Assembly: GCA_002342505.1 (NCBI GenBank)
Contig: DDQB01000088.1
Span: 4,071 to 33,407, forward strand
DNA: 29,337 nt
Source: Acidaminococcaceae bacterium UBA2453
GTDB taxonomy: Bacteria > Bacillota > Negativicutes > Acidaminococcales > Acidaminococcaceae
Reading direction: 5' to 3'
Shown here: positions 1-8,007 of the stretch, piece by piece
Position numbering within the stretch: position 1 is the first letter of the stretch
How the letters are laid out: each line of letters begins with the position of its first letter
Program-made: the position numbers and the translations under genes
Notes under the pieces: generated by a model
Told to the model about the DNA's origin: nothing
The model's input: only the letters and a program-made list of their open reading frames with translations
Databases searched by the model: none

Positions 1-213
1 GCAGCAGCAGGCATCATCGAAGGCTATGGCGACGACACCTTCCGTGGCGACCGCCTGATGACCCGTTATGAAATGGCTCAGATCGTAGCAAAAGCTTTGG
101 CCAAAGGCGCTAATGTAGACAAGCTGGCTGCGGAATTCGCAGATGAACTGGATGCGCTGGGTGTACGCGTAGCCGCTCTGGAAAAGAAATCCGATAATGT
201 AAAGATTACCGGC
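1..213 (+). repeat. Copy 1 of duplicated SLH/coiled-coil coding segment
   Basis: Bases 1-213 align without gaps to 2254-2466. I read about 18 base differences, nearly all at third codon positions; the one clear amino-acid change is Ile to Val near the end. The similarity fades once the barrel begins. Confidence 0.85.
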
Positions 214-1134
214 GCTATCCGTTATCATTGGAGTAATGGTAAAAATGGCGATAATCATCTTACAAGTTCTCAGCTGCGTACCCGTCTGACCTTTACTGGT
301 AAAGTCAATGACAATTGGGACTATGTTGGCTTGATTGAAAACCGCCAGGTATTCCAGGACACCGTTAAGCCTAACGGAGAGAATTCTAACTATGTTGGCG
401 AGGATGGTAAGACACAATTCCAGCGTGCTTTCCTGAGAGGCCGTCTGGGTGGAGCAAAAGTTACTGCTGGTCGTTACGCATTGGAACTGGGTCATAGCGA
501 AGGCGATATCTACAGCACCCGGTTTGATGGCATTCATGTTTCCTATGGCAACAAAATACGGTTGGCCGGCTATTATGGCAAACCGGCTTTCTTTGATTGG
601 CGTGAACGTGTTGGTAGAAACAATGATGCCTTTAAGAAAGCTTGGGGTGTTAATTTAGAAGCCGATTTGGGTAAGAATGTAACCCTGTGGGCCGGCTATG
701 ATAAGTTTGAAAAAAATGACGAGGCTATTAACGTAGCTCCATTAACCGATGACAATGGTATTTGGAATGTAGGCGCTCAGTTTAAGCTGAAAGACGTCAG
801 CCTGGCAGGTCTGTATGCAAAGAGCAATGCGGACTATGCTTACAAAGATAAGGGCTTTTATGTTGACCTGAACTATAAAGGCGCCAAAGCATCCACACCG
901 GGTTCTTGGGGCGTTCAGGCAAAATACTACCATTGGGGCGACGGCGTACAGATTTCTCATGGCTGGGATAACCTGTTCGAGCCTATGACGAACGGTTTTA
1001 AAGGTTATAAACTTGGCGCTAAATATGCTGTAGCCAAAGGTATGGTAGCTGAAGTTGCATGGTGGGATACCAAAGACATGAAGACCGATGTTAAATCCAA
1101 GGCTCTGTGGACCGCTATGCATGTAACCTTCTAA
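1..1134 (+). CDS. OmpM-like SLH-domain porin, 5' truncated by window edge
   Basis: This is the C-terminal part of an outer-membrane porin; the frame is open from base 1, so the start lies outside the window. The first ~25 residues are the end of an SLH domain (IIEGYGDDTFRGDRLMTRYE). A short coiled-coil-like segment rich in Ala, Leu and Glu follows, then a long alternating beta-barrel region ending in a terminal Phe (HVTF), as expected of an outer-membrane barrel. In Negativicutes, OmpM proteins of this layout bind modified peptidoglycan through the SLH domain and anchor the outer membrane. The SLH and coiled-coil part is almost identical to that of the second porin at 2131-3414, while the barrels differ. 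A strong terminator follows. Family assignment is firm; pore substrate is unknown. Confidence 0.9.
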   Translation, partial: AAAGIIEGYGDDTFRGDRLMTRYEMAQIVAKALAKGANVDKLAAEFADELDALGVRVAALEKKSDNVKITGAIRYHWSNGKNGDNHLTSSQLRTRLTFTGKVNDNWDYVGLIENRQVFQDTVKPNGENSNYVGEDGKTQFQRAFLRGRLGGAKVTAGRYALELGHSEGDIYSTRFDGIHVSYGNKIRLAGYYGKPAFFDWRERVGRNNDAFKKAWGVNLEADLGKNVTLWAGYDKFEKNDEAINVAPLTDDNGIWNVGAQFKLKDVSLAGLYAKSNADYAYKDKGFYVDLNYKGAKASTPGSWGVQAKYYHWGDGVQISHGWDNLFEPMTNGFKGYKLGAKYAVAKGMVAEVAWWDTKDMKTDVKSKALWTAMHVTF

Positions 1135-1208
1135 TTTTGCCGATGCAAGATAGCGAATATATGTTATGTAAACTCGCATGCAGGAAGAAATAACATGATA
1201 ACAACTTT

Positions 1209-1239
1209 AACGGGACTGCTTACGCAGTCCCGTTTTTTT
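1209..1239 (+). terminator. Rho-independent terminator of the first porin
   Basis: A perfect 11-bp stem (AACGGGACTGC at 1209-1219 pairing with 1224-1234) with a TTAC loop runs into a T tract. It lies 75 bases after the porin stop codon. Confidence 0.93.
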
Positions 1240-1316
1240 AATGACAGACAGATTTCTGTAATACTGGTTCGGAAGATACATTGCCTAAATTGTAATTTTT
1301 GCAAAAGTTCACATTT

Positions 1317-1350
1317 TTGACTGGTATCATCTGGAAAAGTATGGTATCAT
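1317..1350 (+). promoter_or_regulatory. Putative promoter of the small exported protein
   Basis: TTGACT at 1317-1322 is 17 bases from TATGGT at 1340-1345. An alternative extended -10, TGGTATCAT, is at 1342-1350. The same nine bases TGGTATCAT also occur at 1322-1330, exactly 20 bases upstream. The gene's Shine-Dalgarno site follows at 1389-1394. Confidence 0.5.
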
Positions 1351-1401
1351 ATGCAATAGCCAATGAATTTCATAACAGATATATTTATAGGAGGAAATGG
1401 C

Positions 1402-1968
1402 ATGAAAAGAATACTGGCTTTTTTGTTTTCTATTTTTACCATAATGTGTATAAACCTGCCTTTTACTGGAACGGCGGAAGCTGCCTGGGTCGCGGTGATT
1501 CCCATTGATATTAATGTTGACAAGGTAGAGCGTTCTTCTGATTTTAACAGTTATTACTGGGATATTATGATTGAGAAGTTCCAGTATCCGGATTATGAGT
1601 TGATAGATGACGATAAGGTAGCGGCTGTGGTACCGGAGGAAGGGCTTAAAACATATGATAAGGCCACGCTCCAGAGCATTGCGGAAAAAGTGGATGCGGA
1701 TATTGTAGTAGCCATGAAGTTGGACGAGATTAAGGAAAGACCGCAAAATTTCCGTCGCGAACCGTCGCTGGAGACTTTTATGAAGGGAGAATATGCCGGA
1801 TATAATCGCCTGACCGATAAATATTACTATAAAAAAATGTATCATAAGGGTGAAATCGAAGAAGTGCTGACTCTGCGTACCGACTGGCAACAGCAGGTGT
1901 TTGCGTCGGAATTGAAACGGTATATCAACCGTACGATGGAAGATAAAAAAGCTAAAACGAAAATCTGA
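1402..1968 (+). CDS. Small exported protein of unknown function
   Basis: This 188-residue protein has a clear signal peptide: basic MKR, then a hydrophobic run to about residue 24, with likely cleavage after an Ala-Glu-Ala motif. The ATG at 1402 was chosen over an upstream in-frame ATG because AGGAGG at 1389-1394 is seven bases before it and the signal peptide then begins correctly. The mature part starts with a hydrophobic strand (WVAVIPIDINV) and contains a second one (ADIVVAMKL) after an alpha-helical stretch. This order is reminiscent of small periplasmic proteins with a CsgG/TolB-like N-terminal fold, but that is only a topology impression. The C-terminus is Lys-rich. It lies between the two porins and may be a periplasmic or outer-membrane accessory protein. 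I do not recognise the family. Confidence 0.8.
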   Translation: MKRILAFLFSIFTIMCINLPFTGTAEAAWVAVIPIDINVDKVERSSDFNSYYWDIMIEKFQYPDYELIDDDKVAAVVPEEGLKTYDKATLQSIAEKVDADIVVAMKLDEIKERPQNFRREPSLETFMKGEYAGYNRLTDKYYYKKMYHKGEIEEVLTLRTDWQQQVFASELKRYINRTMEDKKAKTKI

Positions 1969-2130
1969 TTAGTTTTTTATTTTGATTACAGACGCGGTCC
2001 AGCCCGATGAGGTATTTTTATGTAAAGCAGAGGAAACACGGTCACTCGCGCGATGACAGAAAGATGTCCTGATCGGGAAAAGCGTTTTGTAATAAATACA
2101 AACTGTTTTTCTGAGAAGGAGGAAAACGAA

Positions 2131-3414
2131 ATGAAGAAATCTTTAGTATTGGCAATGGCGATGGCGTTGGGCGTAACCGCTTCCGCTTATGCCGCAAATC
2201 CGTTCAGCGATGTACCGGCTGGTCACTGGGCTTATGACAGCATTTCCAAACTGGCAGCAGCAGGCATTATCGAAGGTTATGGCGACGACACCTTCCGCGG
2301 CGACCGCCTGATGACCCGTTATGAAATGGCGCAGATTGTAGCCAAAGCGCTGGCAAAAGGCGCTAACGTAGACAAACTGGCTGCAGAATTCGCAGACGAA
2401 CTGGATGCGTTGGGCGTACGCGTAGCGGCTCTGGAAAAGAAATCCGATAACGTAAAAGTTACCGGCCAGTTCCGTTATCATTATGCAAGCGACAAATATG
2501 ATGTAAAAAATGGAGAAACCAAAAAAGACCATAGCAACAAATTACGTTCCCGTATCTGGTTTACCGGTAAGGTAAATGACAACTGGAATTATGTTGGCAT
2601 GATACAGAACCAGCAGGATCTGACAAATAATGTTGGCGAAGATGGCAACACTGATTTCCAGCGCGCTTATCTGGAAGGCCGTCTGGGCGGCATGCATGTA
2701 GTTGCTGGTCGTCATGACTTCCAGCTGGGCGATGCCAATCTGTATGATACCCGTATGGATGGTATCAAAGTTTCCTATGGCGACAAAGTAAAAGTAGGCG
2801 CTTACTATGGAAAACCGGCAGATTTTGATGAAGGATTCCTGCGTTTTGACGGCAGGGCTAAGGGCGGTACTGATGTTAGATACAAAAAGTTCTGGGGTGG
2901 CAATGTAGGATATGAAGTTGGTAAATTTGGCTTAAATGTTGCTTATGATAAATTCCAGGATGCTATGGAAGACAATGGCGCAGATGCAACCAATGTTAAA
3001 GATAACGGCGTATTCAGTGTACAGGCTAAATACAACTTTGGCAAAGTAGCGTTAGATGCGATTTATCTGCGTTCTAACGTGGATGCTAAGTTTAACCATA
3101 ATGGTGAAGTTAAAAATACATCCAAAGACGGTGTGGTTGTAACGGCTGTCTATGGTGGAGCAGATGCATCCAAGGTTGGGTCCTGGGACTTTGGCGCTAA
3201 ATACTACAATCAGGGCGTAGGCACCTTTATCGCTCACACCATGAATGGCGGCGCTATGAATTTTGTAAATGAAGGCTTCTGCGGTTATAGCCTGACTGCC
3301 CATTTGACCGTTGCAAAGAACATGGTTGCCGGTATTGAATGGTTCGACCTGAAAGGCCGTGAAAGCAAAGATAAAGATAAGACCCTGTGGAGCGAACTGG
3401 TAGTAAGCTTCTAA
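2131..3414 (+). CDS. OmpM-like SLH-domain outer-membrane porin
   Basis: This 427-residue porin is complete. Residues 1-22 form a signal peptide ending in SAYAA. Residues ~24-65 are one SLH domain (NPFSDVPAGHWAYDSI, then RLMTRYEMAQIVAKAL). Residues ~75-105 form an amphipathic coiled-coil-like spacer, and the rest is a beta-barrel ending in Phe (ELVVSF). The ATG at 2131 was chosen because AAGGAGG at 2116-2122 precedes it and the signal peptide starts there; the longer frame has no such site. SLH domains of OmpM proteins are known to bind peptidoglycan, so this protein is expected both to form a pore and to tie the outer membrane to the wall. It is a paralogue of the porin at 1-1134. A strong terminator follows at once. 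Confidence 0.93.
   Translation: MKKSLVLAMAMALGVTASAYAANPFSDVPAGHWAYDSISKLAAAGIIEGYGDDTFRGDRLMTRYEMAQIVAKALAKGANVDKLAAEFADELDALGVRVAALEKKSDNVKVTGQFRYHYASDKYDVKNGETKKDHSNKLRSRIWFTGKVNDNWNYVGMIQNQQDLTNNVGEDGNTDFQRAYLEGRLGGMHVVAGRHDFQLGDANLYDTRMDGIKVSYGDKVKVGAYYGKPADFDEGFLRFDGRAKGGTDVRYKKFWGGNVGYEVGKFGLNVAYDKFQDAMEDNGADATNVKDNGVFSVQAKYNFGKVALDAIYLRSNVDAKFNHNGEVKNTSKDGVVVTAVYGGADASKVGSWDFGAKYYNQGVGTFIAHTMNGGAMNFVNEGFCGYSLTAHLTVAKNMVAGIEWFDLKGRESKDKDKTLWSELVVSF
2254..2466 (+). repeat. Copy 2 of duplicated SLH/coiled-coil coding segment
   Basis: This segment pairs with 1-213. Protein identity is near complete, while synonymous positions have drifted, so the duplication is not recent. Confidence 0.85.
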
Positions 3415-3452
3415 TTAAATGAAGATTGCTTATCAATACGAATACAATTACA

Positions 3453-3492
3453 AAAGAGACTGCAACGTTTTGTTGCAGTCTCTTTTTTTTTT
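3453..3492 (+). terminator. Rho-independent terminator of the second porin
   Basis: A perfect 14-bp stem (AAAGAGACTGCAAC at 3453-3466 with 3472-3485) and a GTTTT loop lead into a run of ten or more T. The same stem type (AAAGAG...CTCTTT) recurs after the ABC operon at 8658. Confidence 0.95.
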
Positions 3493-3592
3493 AGTATGAG
3501 TTTTCAGTATTATGTTTAAGAAGACTTGGCAAAGTTGCTGTCAAGAATACGTTTTCATTTTGATTTTACAACTGTGAATTAAATAATTTGTG

Positions 3593-3621
3593 TTGACGGA
3601 TTAATATGCTTGTGATATAAA
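3593..3621 (+). promoter_or_regulatory. Promoter of the ABC-importer operon
   Basis: TTGACG at 3593-3598 is 17 bases from TATAAA at 3616-3621. The -10 is extended by TG at 3613-3614. It lies about 60 bases upstream of the lipoprotein start. Confidence 0.75.
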
Positions 3622-3625
3622 TTAA

Positions 3626-3648
3626 TTATTAGTATAAAGTGCTAATAA
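3626..3648 (+). promoter_or_regulatory. Perfect inverted repeat at the transcription start: putative operator
   Basis: TTATTAG at 3626-3632 and CTAATAA at 3642-3648 form a perfect 7-bp dyad with a 9-base spacer. It begins five bases after the -10 box, where a bound repressor would block initiation. The TTAG/CTAA half-sites loosely recall DtxR-family boxes, but the regulator is unknown. Confidence 0.5.
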
Positions 3649-3681
3649 ATTTATTGTATCAAGATTTATGGAGGATGCAAC

Positions 3682-5262
3682 ATGAAACACAAATGGACGG
3701 CAGGGTTATTGATTGGCGCGCTTTTAATCGCAGGTTGTGGAAGCAGCGGGTCCGGTGATAAAAAAGCAGAGACTAAAGCAGCGGCAGCGAAAGATGAAAT
3801 TGTTATTACAGCAGGGAATAACCTGGTTGCTGGAAAGTTTGACCCTACGGTTGGATATGGCGTTTGGAACCCGGATATTTTTCACAGCCATATTTTAAAA
3901 ATTGGCAAGGACAATAATCTGGAGAACGATTTGGCTGTAAAAGAAACTATCAGTCCGGATGGGAAGAAATATACATATGAAATCCGTAAGGATGCCAAAT
4001 TTACTGACGGGAAACAACTGACGGCAAAAGACATTGAATTTACATTTAAAAAAGCAATGTCCCGTGCTTCTGCAGTTGACCTGACTATGGTTGCAGATAT
4101 AAAAGCCATAGATGACAGTCATGTGGAATTTACCCTGAAACAACCCTGGTCATCCTTCCCTTATGTGCTGCTGTCTGTGGGTATTGTTCCCCAGCATGCG
4201 TACACAGACACATACGGGGATAAGCCGTTGGGATCCGGCGCATGGAAGATTGTTGATTTCCAGAAAGGCCAGCAACTGATTCTTGCGCCTAATGAACACT
4301 ACTATGGACCAAAATCGAAATTCAAAAAGATTACCATCCTGAAGATGGATGAAGACGCAGCGCTGGCCGCTGCAAAATCTGGAAAGCTGGACCTGGTACT
4401 GGTTAGTTCCGAATTTGCGAAAAATGAAGTAAAAGGCATGAAGCTGAAAGCTTTGGATGTTACGGATATTTTTGTTCTGAATCTGCCTGTTATTAAAGAA
4501 ACTATGGAGAAAGATAAGAAGGTTGGCAATAACGTGACCAGCGATCTGGCAATTCGCAAAGCCCTGAATATTGGTATTGACCGCAAAAGCATCATCAGCA
4601 AGGGCCTAAGCGGATATGGAAAACCGGCCTATGTGTTTGGCACCTACATGCCTTGGACTGCTGGTACAACTTTTGCAGATAACAAAGTAGAAGAGGCGAA
4701 AAAGATCTTGGCAGATGCTGGATGGAAAGATACCAACGGGGACGGGATTGTTGATAAAGACGGCGTAAATGCTGAATTTACCGTAACCGGTCGCAGCAAC
4801 GACTTGGATCGTTATAATACTGTGGTTGCACTGGCTGAAGATGCTAAAAAGCTGGGCATTAAAATTGTGCCAAAGTCTGCTCCCTGGGCAGAGTGTCGTG
4901 TTGCACGCAACATTCCGACTCTCTGGACATTCGGGGAAACGAATCCCATTACTATTTACCGTCAATACGGTTCGTCTCAGGTGGATGTAAATAAGATCGG
5001 CAATCCTTCTACATATAAAAATAATGAAGTTGACGCATTGATGGATAAAGCTATTTTGGCTATGAACCGTGAGGAAGCAAACAAATTCTGGCAGCAGGCG
5101 TTGAAGAGAACGGAGCCTGATGTGCCGTCGTTGGTGATATGCAATCCTCAGAACCTGTATTTCGTCCGCGACGGATTGCAGATTCCTGACTTGGGAAAAG
5201 TACCGATTCGGGCACAGGGTATTTCTATTGTAGAAAACATGAATGAGTGGAGCTGGAAATAA
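3682..5262 (+). CDS. ABC-importer substrate-binding lipoprotein, peptide/nickel family (SBP_bac_5)
   Basis: This 526-residue protein is the solute-binding component of the importer encoded by the next four genes. It has a lipoprotein signal with lipobox IAGC and lipidated Cys19, then a Ser/Gly/Lys linker. The SBP_bac_5 core is recognisable from the SPDGKKYTYEIRKDAKFTDG block (~residues 93-112), from an RKALNIGIDR block, and from an Asp-rich calcium-loop-like stretch DTNGDGIVDKDG. GGAGG at 3670-3674 is seven bases before the ATG. The family binds oligopeptides, nickel or nickel-chelates and opine metallophores. The operon layout (lipoprotein, two permeases, two ATPases) is the same as nikABCDE, but no residue seen here settles the substrate. 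It is probably controlled by the dyad at 3626-3648. Confidence 0.9.
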   Translation: MKHKWTAGLLIGALLIAGCGSSGSGDKKAETKAAAAKDEIVITAGNNLVAGKFDPTVGYGVWNPDIFHSHILKIGKDNNLENDLAVKETISPDGKKYTYEIRKDAKFTDGKQLTAKDIEFTFKKAMSRASAVDLTMVADIKAIDDSHVEFTLKQPWSSFPYVLLSVGIVPQHAYTDTYGDKPLGSGAWKIVDFQKGQQLILAPNEHYYGPKSKFKKITILKMDEDAALAAAKSGKLDLVLVSSEFAKNEVKGMKLKALDVTDIFVLNLPVIKETMEKDKKVGNNVTSDLAIRKALNIGIDRKSIISKGLSGYGKPAYVFGTYMPWTAGTTFADNKVEEAKKILADAGWKDTNGDGIVDKDGVNAEFTVTGRSNDLDRYNTVVALAEDAKKLGIKIVPKSAPWAECRVARNIPTLWTFGETNPITIYRQYGSSQVDVNKIGNPSTYKNNEVDALMDKAILAMNREEANKFWQQALKRTEPDVPSLVICNPQNLYFVRDGLQIPDLGKVPIRAQGISIVENMNEWSWK

Positions 5263-5291
5263 TTTTGTCATTTTAGTAAAGGAGCTGTGTT

Positions 5292-6281
5292 GTGAGTAAA
5301 GGATTGTTGCAATATTTGACTGCGACCGTGCTCCGGATGATGGCCCTGCTGATTGCCGTGACAATGCTGAGTTTTTTCCTTGTCCATAATGCGCCCATGG
5401 ATCCGGTGGATGCTTTTTTGGGAGAAGTTACCGTATCTGAAGAACAGCGGGCGCAGATTGCGGAACATTGGGGATTGAACCGGTCTCCCGTTGAACAGTA
5501 TCTGATATGGGTTAACAATACATTGCATGGCGATATGGGGGAATCTCTTACTTTTCATGAACCTGTTACTAAAGTTTTAGGGGAGCGTTTTCGCGCTTCC
5601 CTTCTTTTAATGGGAACAGCATGGATATTATCTGGCGTGCTTGGAATGATCCTGGGAATTATTGCCGGGGTGTATAAAGACCGTTGGCCTGACCGTATAA
5701 TAAAAACATTTAGCTTGCTGCTTGCCTCGACGCCAGTTTTCTGGATCGGCCTCTTGGTACTGATGGTTTTTGCGGTAGAGCTGCAGTGGTTCCCATTAGG
5801 CCTGGCTGTACCGATTGGCAAAGTAGAAAGTGATGTTACCTGGCTGGAGAGACTGCATCATCTGGTGTTGCCTGCTTTGACACTCAGTATTACAGGAATT
5901 GCGAATATTGTCCTGCATACTCGCCAGAAGCTGATTGATGTCATGGAAAGCGAATACGTATTGTTTGCCAGAGCGCGGGGAGAGTCGCTGAAAGAGTTGG
6001 TGTTACGCCACGGACTGCGCAATATTGCACTTCCGGCAGTTACACTTCAGTTTGCTTCAATCAGTGAACTGTTTGGCGGGTCGGTGCTGGCGGAAAGGGT
6101 TTTTTCATACCCTGGGCTTGGCAGTACTGCTGTTGTGGCAGGGATGCATGCAGATGCGCCGCTGCTTATTGGTATCGCATTATTCAGTGCGCTGTTTGTT
6201 TTTGCAGGTAATCTGACGGCAAACATTTTGTATGGCGTCATTGATCCGCAGATCCGGGAGGGAGGCGGTATTGATGGCTAA
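5292..6281 (+). CDS. ABC-importer permease, NikB/DppB type
   Basis: This is a 329-residue inner-membrane permease. It starts at GTG 5292, with AAAGGAG at 5278-5284 seven bases upstream. An N-terminal helix (residues ~14-34) is followed by the extracytoplasmic stretch typical of DppB-type proteins (NAPMDPVDAFLGE, then HWGLNRSPVEQYLIW). Five further membrane helices follow. The coupling loop that contacts the ATPase is visible as YVLFARARGESLKELVLRHG around residues 220-239, matching the EAA consensus. The length is normal for the family. It overlaps the next permease gene by eight bases, which suggests translational coupling. Substrate is undecided between nickel or metal-chelate and peptide. 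Confidence 0.9.
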   Translation: MSKGLLQYLTATVLRMMALLIAVTMLSFFLVHNAPMDPVDAFLGEVTVSEEQRAQIAEHWGLNRSPVEQYLIWVNNTLHGDMGESLTFHEPVTKVLGERFRASLLLMGTAWILSGVLGMILGIIAGVYKDRWPDRIIKTFSLLLASTPVFWIGLLVLMVFAVELQWFPLGLAVPIGKVESDVTWLERLHHLVLPALTLSITGIANIVLHTRQKLIDVMESEYVLFARARGESLKELVLRHGLRNIALPAVTLQFASISELFGGSVLAERVFSYPGLGSTAVVAGMHADAPLLIGIALFSALFVFAGNLTANILYGVIDPQIREGGGIDG

Positions 6282-7128
6282 TGAGAAGTTCCTGAAGGTG
6301 AAATCGGAAGGGCTGAACCGGCGTCGCAAAATTTTACTGATTATTTTCAGCGGCGTAATCATTCTGGCAGGAGTTTGCCTGTGGGGAATAGCGCTGGATC
6401 CTTCCCGGTACGCGCCTAATTATGAGGCCAGAAGACTGGCGCCTTCGCTGTTGCACCTTTTTGGTACAGACAATTTGGGGCGAGATATGTTTTACCGTAC
6501 TGTCTGCGGTCTTTCGACCAGTATTCAGATAGGCCTTTTGTCTGCTTTGATTAGTTCTTTTATTGCTTTGGCGCTGGGAAGCATGTCTGCAGTTTTTGGT
6601 GGAAAGGTCGACCAGATGGTCAGCTTTATGGTGGACTTATGCATGGGCGTCCCTCACCTGATTTTGCTGATTTTGATTTCTATTGCAGTGGGTGGCGGTG
6701 CGGCTGGCGTGATTACCGGGGTTGCCGTGACACACTGGCCTAACCTGACCCGCGTCATCCGGGCGGAAGTGATGCAGGTTCGTTCAGCTCAGTATGTACA
6801 GATTGCCCGGAAGCTGGGAAAAAGTAACTGGCATATTGCGGCGAAACATATTGTGCCGCATGTATTCCCTCAGTATTTAGTTGGGCTGATTTTATTGTTT
6901 CCTCACGCAATCTTGCATGAAGCGGCAATTACCTTTCTGGGATATGGGCTTCCGTTAGATACGCCGGCGGTTGGTGTGATTCTGGCGGAATCCATGAAGC
7001 ATTTGGCTACCGGTATGTGGTGGCTGGCGTTTTTCCCTGGTATTGCGCTATTGTTGATGACCCAGTTATTTGATGTTGTAGGAGACTATCTGAAAATACT
7101 GATTGATCCTCACAGTGCGCGACAGTAG
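6274..7128 (+). CDS. ABC-importer permease, NikC/DppC type
   Basis: This 284-residue second permease pairs with the upstream one. The ATG at 6274 was chosen because a GGAGGC site at 6261-6266 is correctly spaced and the protein then begins with the usual short cytoplasmic tail before helix 1 (~residues 19-39). The family hallmark FGTDNLGRDMFYR is present around residues 64-76, and the EAA coupling loop reads QYVQIARKLGKSNWHIAAKH. Six membrane spans are expected. The start lies inside the end of the preceding gene (8-base overlap). Confidence 0.9.
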   Translation: MANEKFLKVKSEGLNRRRKILLIIFSGVIILAGVCLWGIALDPSRYAPNYEARRLAPSLLHLFGTDNLGRDMFYRTVCGLSTSIQIGLLSALISSFIALALGSMSAVFGGKVDQMVSFMVDLCMGVPHLILLILISIAVGGGAAGVITGVAVTHWPNLTRVIRAEVMQVRSAQYVQIARKLGKSNWHIAAKHIVPHVFPQYLVGLILLFPHAILHEAAITFLGYGLPLDTPAVGVILAESMKHLATGMWWLAFFPGIALLLMTQLFDVVGDYLKILIDPHSARQ

Positions 7129-7143
7129 AAGGGAGTGGACGGC

Positions 7144-8007
7144 ATGGACAGAGATATTTTGTTAGATGTACGTCATCTTTCTGTTGGATTTGAAAGCTAT
7201 AACGCAAAAGTTGAAAAGGTGTTCTTCAATGCAATTTCCGATTTAAACCTGACAGTGCATAAAGGCGAGATTGTTGCTATTGTAGGGTCCAGCGGTTCAG
7301 GAAAAAGCTTGCTTGCCCACGCAGTGATGAATATTTTGCCGGACAACGCCCGTACAGGCGGGCAGATGTTTTACAAAGGAGAAGAGCTGACGCCTGACGT
7401 CATGAACCGGTTGCGGGGGCATGAAATTGCTTTCATTCCCCAGTCGGTTGCGTTTCTGGATCCGCTGATGCAGGTGGGCGACCAGGTAGTTGGCACGTTG
7501 GGCGAAAAGGCCAGGGGGCTGCAACAAAAAGCGTTTTCACATTTTGGACTGAAGCAGCAGGTTGCGAATTTGTATCCATTCCAGCTTTCGGGTGGTATGG
7601 CCAGACGCGTACTGTTGTCAACTTCGTATGTGACGGAAACGGAAATGATTATTGCTGATGAACCGACTCCCGGATTAGATTTGAAGATTGCTATTGAAGC
7701 GCTGCGGGACTTTCGTGTGCAGGCGGATCAGGGTAAAGGTGTGATCCTGATTACTCATGATATTGACTTAGCTCTGAATGTGGCGGATAAAATAGCTATA
7801 TTTTATGACGGGCGTGTGGTTGAAACGGCAGATACCCAGACTTTCCGCGGCGATGGTCAGGGCTTGAAGCATCCTTACAGCCAGGCATTGTTCCATGCAT
7901 TACCTCAGAACGGGTTTAATCTGCCCCGGTGCCCGAAGTGCGGTGCCACCTGTGCGACTTGGAATGTGGATGAAAAAGGAATGAGGTGCGGTTGTGGCAA
8001 TTCTTGA
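7144..8007 (+). CDS. ABC-importer ATPase, NikD/DppD type, with Cys-rich C-terminus
   Basis: This 287-residue ATP-binding subunit has all nucleotide-binding motifs: Walker A GSSGSGKS (48-55), Q-loop Gln100, signature LSGGMA (148-153), Walker B MIIADE (168-173) and H-loop His205. The ATG at 7144 is preferred over an in-frame GTG at 7135, because the GAAGGGA site (7128-7134) touches the GTG but is nine bases from the ATG. The C-terminal extension typical of oligopeptide/nickel ATPases (HPYSQALFHALP) is followed by a tail with five cysteines (Cys263, 266, 270, 282, 284) in a CPKCGATC...RCGC pattern. DppD-like proteins often carry a different four-Cys iron-sulfur motif here, so this compact tail may hold a metal. 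The gene overlaps the next by 14 bases. Confidence 0.9.
   Translation: MDRDILLDVRHLSVGFESYNAKVEKVFFNAISDLNLTVHKGEIVAIVGSSGSGKSLLAHAVMNILPDNARTGGQMFYKGEELTPDVMNRLRGHEIAFIPQSVAFLDPLMQVGDQVVGTLGEKARGLQQKAFSHFGLKQQVANLYPFQLSGGMARRVLLSTSYVTETEMIIADEPTPGLDLKIAIEALRDFRVQADQGKGVILITHDIDLALNVADKIAIFYDGRVVETADTQTFRGDGQGLKHPYSQALFHALPQNGFNLPRCPKCGATCATWNVDEKGMRCGCGNS

Noticed and set aside
2081..2105. Inverted repeat around TTTTGTAATAAATACAAA upstream of the second porin
   Set aside because: AT-rich, short and imperfect at the ends; expected by chance, and no promoter could be placed with confidence in 1969-2130.
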